Source: Ktedonobacteraceae bacterium (GTDB lineage Bacteria > Chloroflexota > Ktedonobacteria > Ktedonobacterales > Ktedonobacteraceae). From it: a stretch of DNA of 64,000 nt. The notes under the pieces are model-generated. The model made no database searches. It was not told where the DNA came from and worked only from the letters and a program-made list of their open reading frames with translations. This document shows positions 63,826 through 64,000 of the stretch, one piece after another. The position numbers were made by a program, and so were the translations under genes. The stretch covers positions 154,170 through 218,169 of the forward strand of contig DASRBN010000044.1 of NCBI GenBank assembly GCA_035653615.1. The letters run 5' to 3'. The number at the start of each line of letters is the position of its first letter. The first letter of the stretch is position 1.

Positions 63826-64000
63826 TGCGCCAGTTCAGCGATGCCTATACGACCATTACCACTACAGTTGCACTTGCAAAATCCCGGGAAGAGTCCCGGG
63901 ATGCCTCTCTGTTGCTCATTGTACTCTCTGCTTCTGGTTCCGTCAACGGCCTCTTCCCGGGATGCTCTCACATCTCGTGCGTTTCTCAGCTGGATGTGAC
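63826..64000. other. region right of the CRISPR array, possible leader
   Basis: 175 bases to the window edge. If the array runs leftward this is the leader side. It is not AT-rich. It has a hairpin ATCCCGGGA/TCCCGGGAT (63881-63902) and a direct repeat of TCCCGGGATGC (63894 and 63955). The first 40 bases could also be one more spacer whose next repeat is lost. Confidence 0.4.

Noticed and set aside
62201..64000. possible cas genes around the array
   Set aside because: No frame between 61106 and 64000 shows Cas1, Cas2, Cas6 or effector motifs.

Overview
The window looks like a chromosomal segment of a large-genome Chloroflexota bacterium of the Ktedonobacteria type. This is inferred from content: zinc-ribbon Ser/Thr kinases with WD40 tails, many NarL-type two-component proteins, WYL regulators, a DUF6585-like remnant, palindromic repeats throughout, and moderately high GC. 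No rRNA or other species marker is present, so the assignment is an inference.

Layout. 1-5.2 kb: the N-terminal part of a GH38 alpha-mannosidase running off the left edge, a membrane-anchored glucosaminidase-like protein, and an unusual single-chain histidine-kinase/response-regulator fusion. 5.4-8.0 kb: clpB, with an IS-end relic in its upstream region. 8.2-19.2 kb: a NarL-type sensor/regulator pair divergent from a five-gene ABC cluster holding two giant FtsX-type permeases, two related membrane-anchored proteins and one ATPase. 19.3-21.3 kb: an IS5-type transposase and an Rpn-type nuclease. 21.4-25.6 kb: scpB-nfo, a DUF4129 membrane protein and a methyltransferase. 25.7-27.6 kb: an archaeal-type aspartyl-tRNA synthetase with a complex leader: promoter, T-box with an Asp (GAC) specifier, intrinsic terminator, then a 14-residue Asp/Asn/Glu-rich leader peptide and a hairpin. 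27.6-36.6 kb: WD40 kinase, single-domain regulator-plsX, KGG-repeat stress protein, glycosyltransferase, ribosomal L25/Ctc, tRNA-Gln, an AI-2E family exporter and an ECF sigma factor. 36.6-47.3 kb: a surface-polysaccharide and secretion region (degenerate AlkP-fold protein, flippase, two-domain glycosyltransferase, secreted WAVG-repeat propeller, CBS protein, membrane glycosyltransferase, signal peptidase I). 47.3-58.5 kb: SnoaL-like/cupin/FAH operon, Nudix hydrolase, PolX, Kelch and other lipoproteins, APC permease, malate dehydrogenase, PPOX protein. 58.6-61.1 kb: an AlkZ-like gene, an MFS remnant and a WYL regulator sharing a duplicated operator-like sequence. 61.2-64 kb: an amidinotransferase-family enzyme, a degenerate DUF6585-like gene and a 10-repeat CRISPR array without cas genes in view.

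Two themes run through the window. First, dispersed palindromic elements lie between genes, supply the stop codons of nfo, plsX and the sigma-factor gene, and in one case sit in frame inside a gene. Second, convergent genes are separated by long, nearly perfect hairpins. The most striking candidate is the layered leader of the aspartyl-tRNA synthetase gene.
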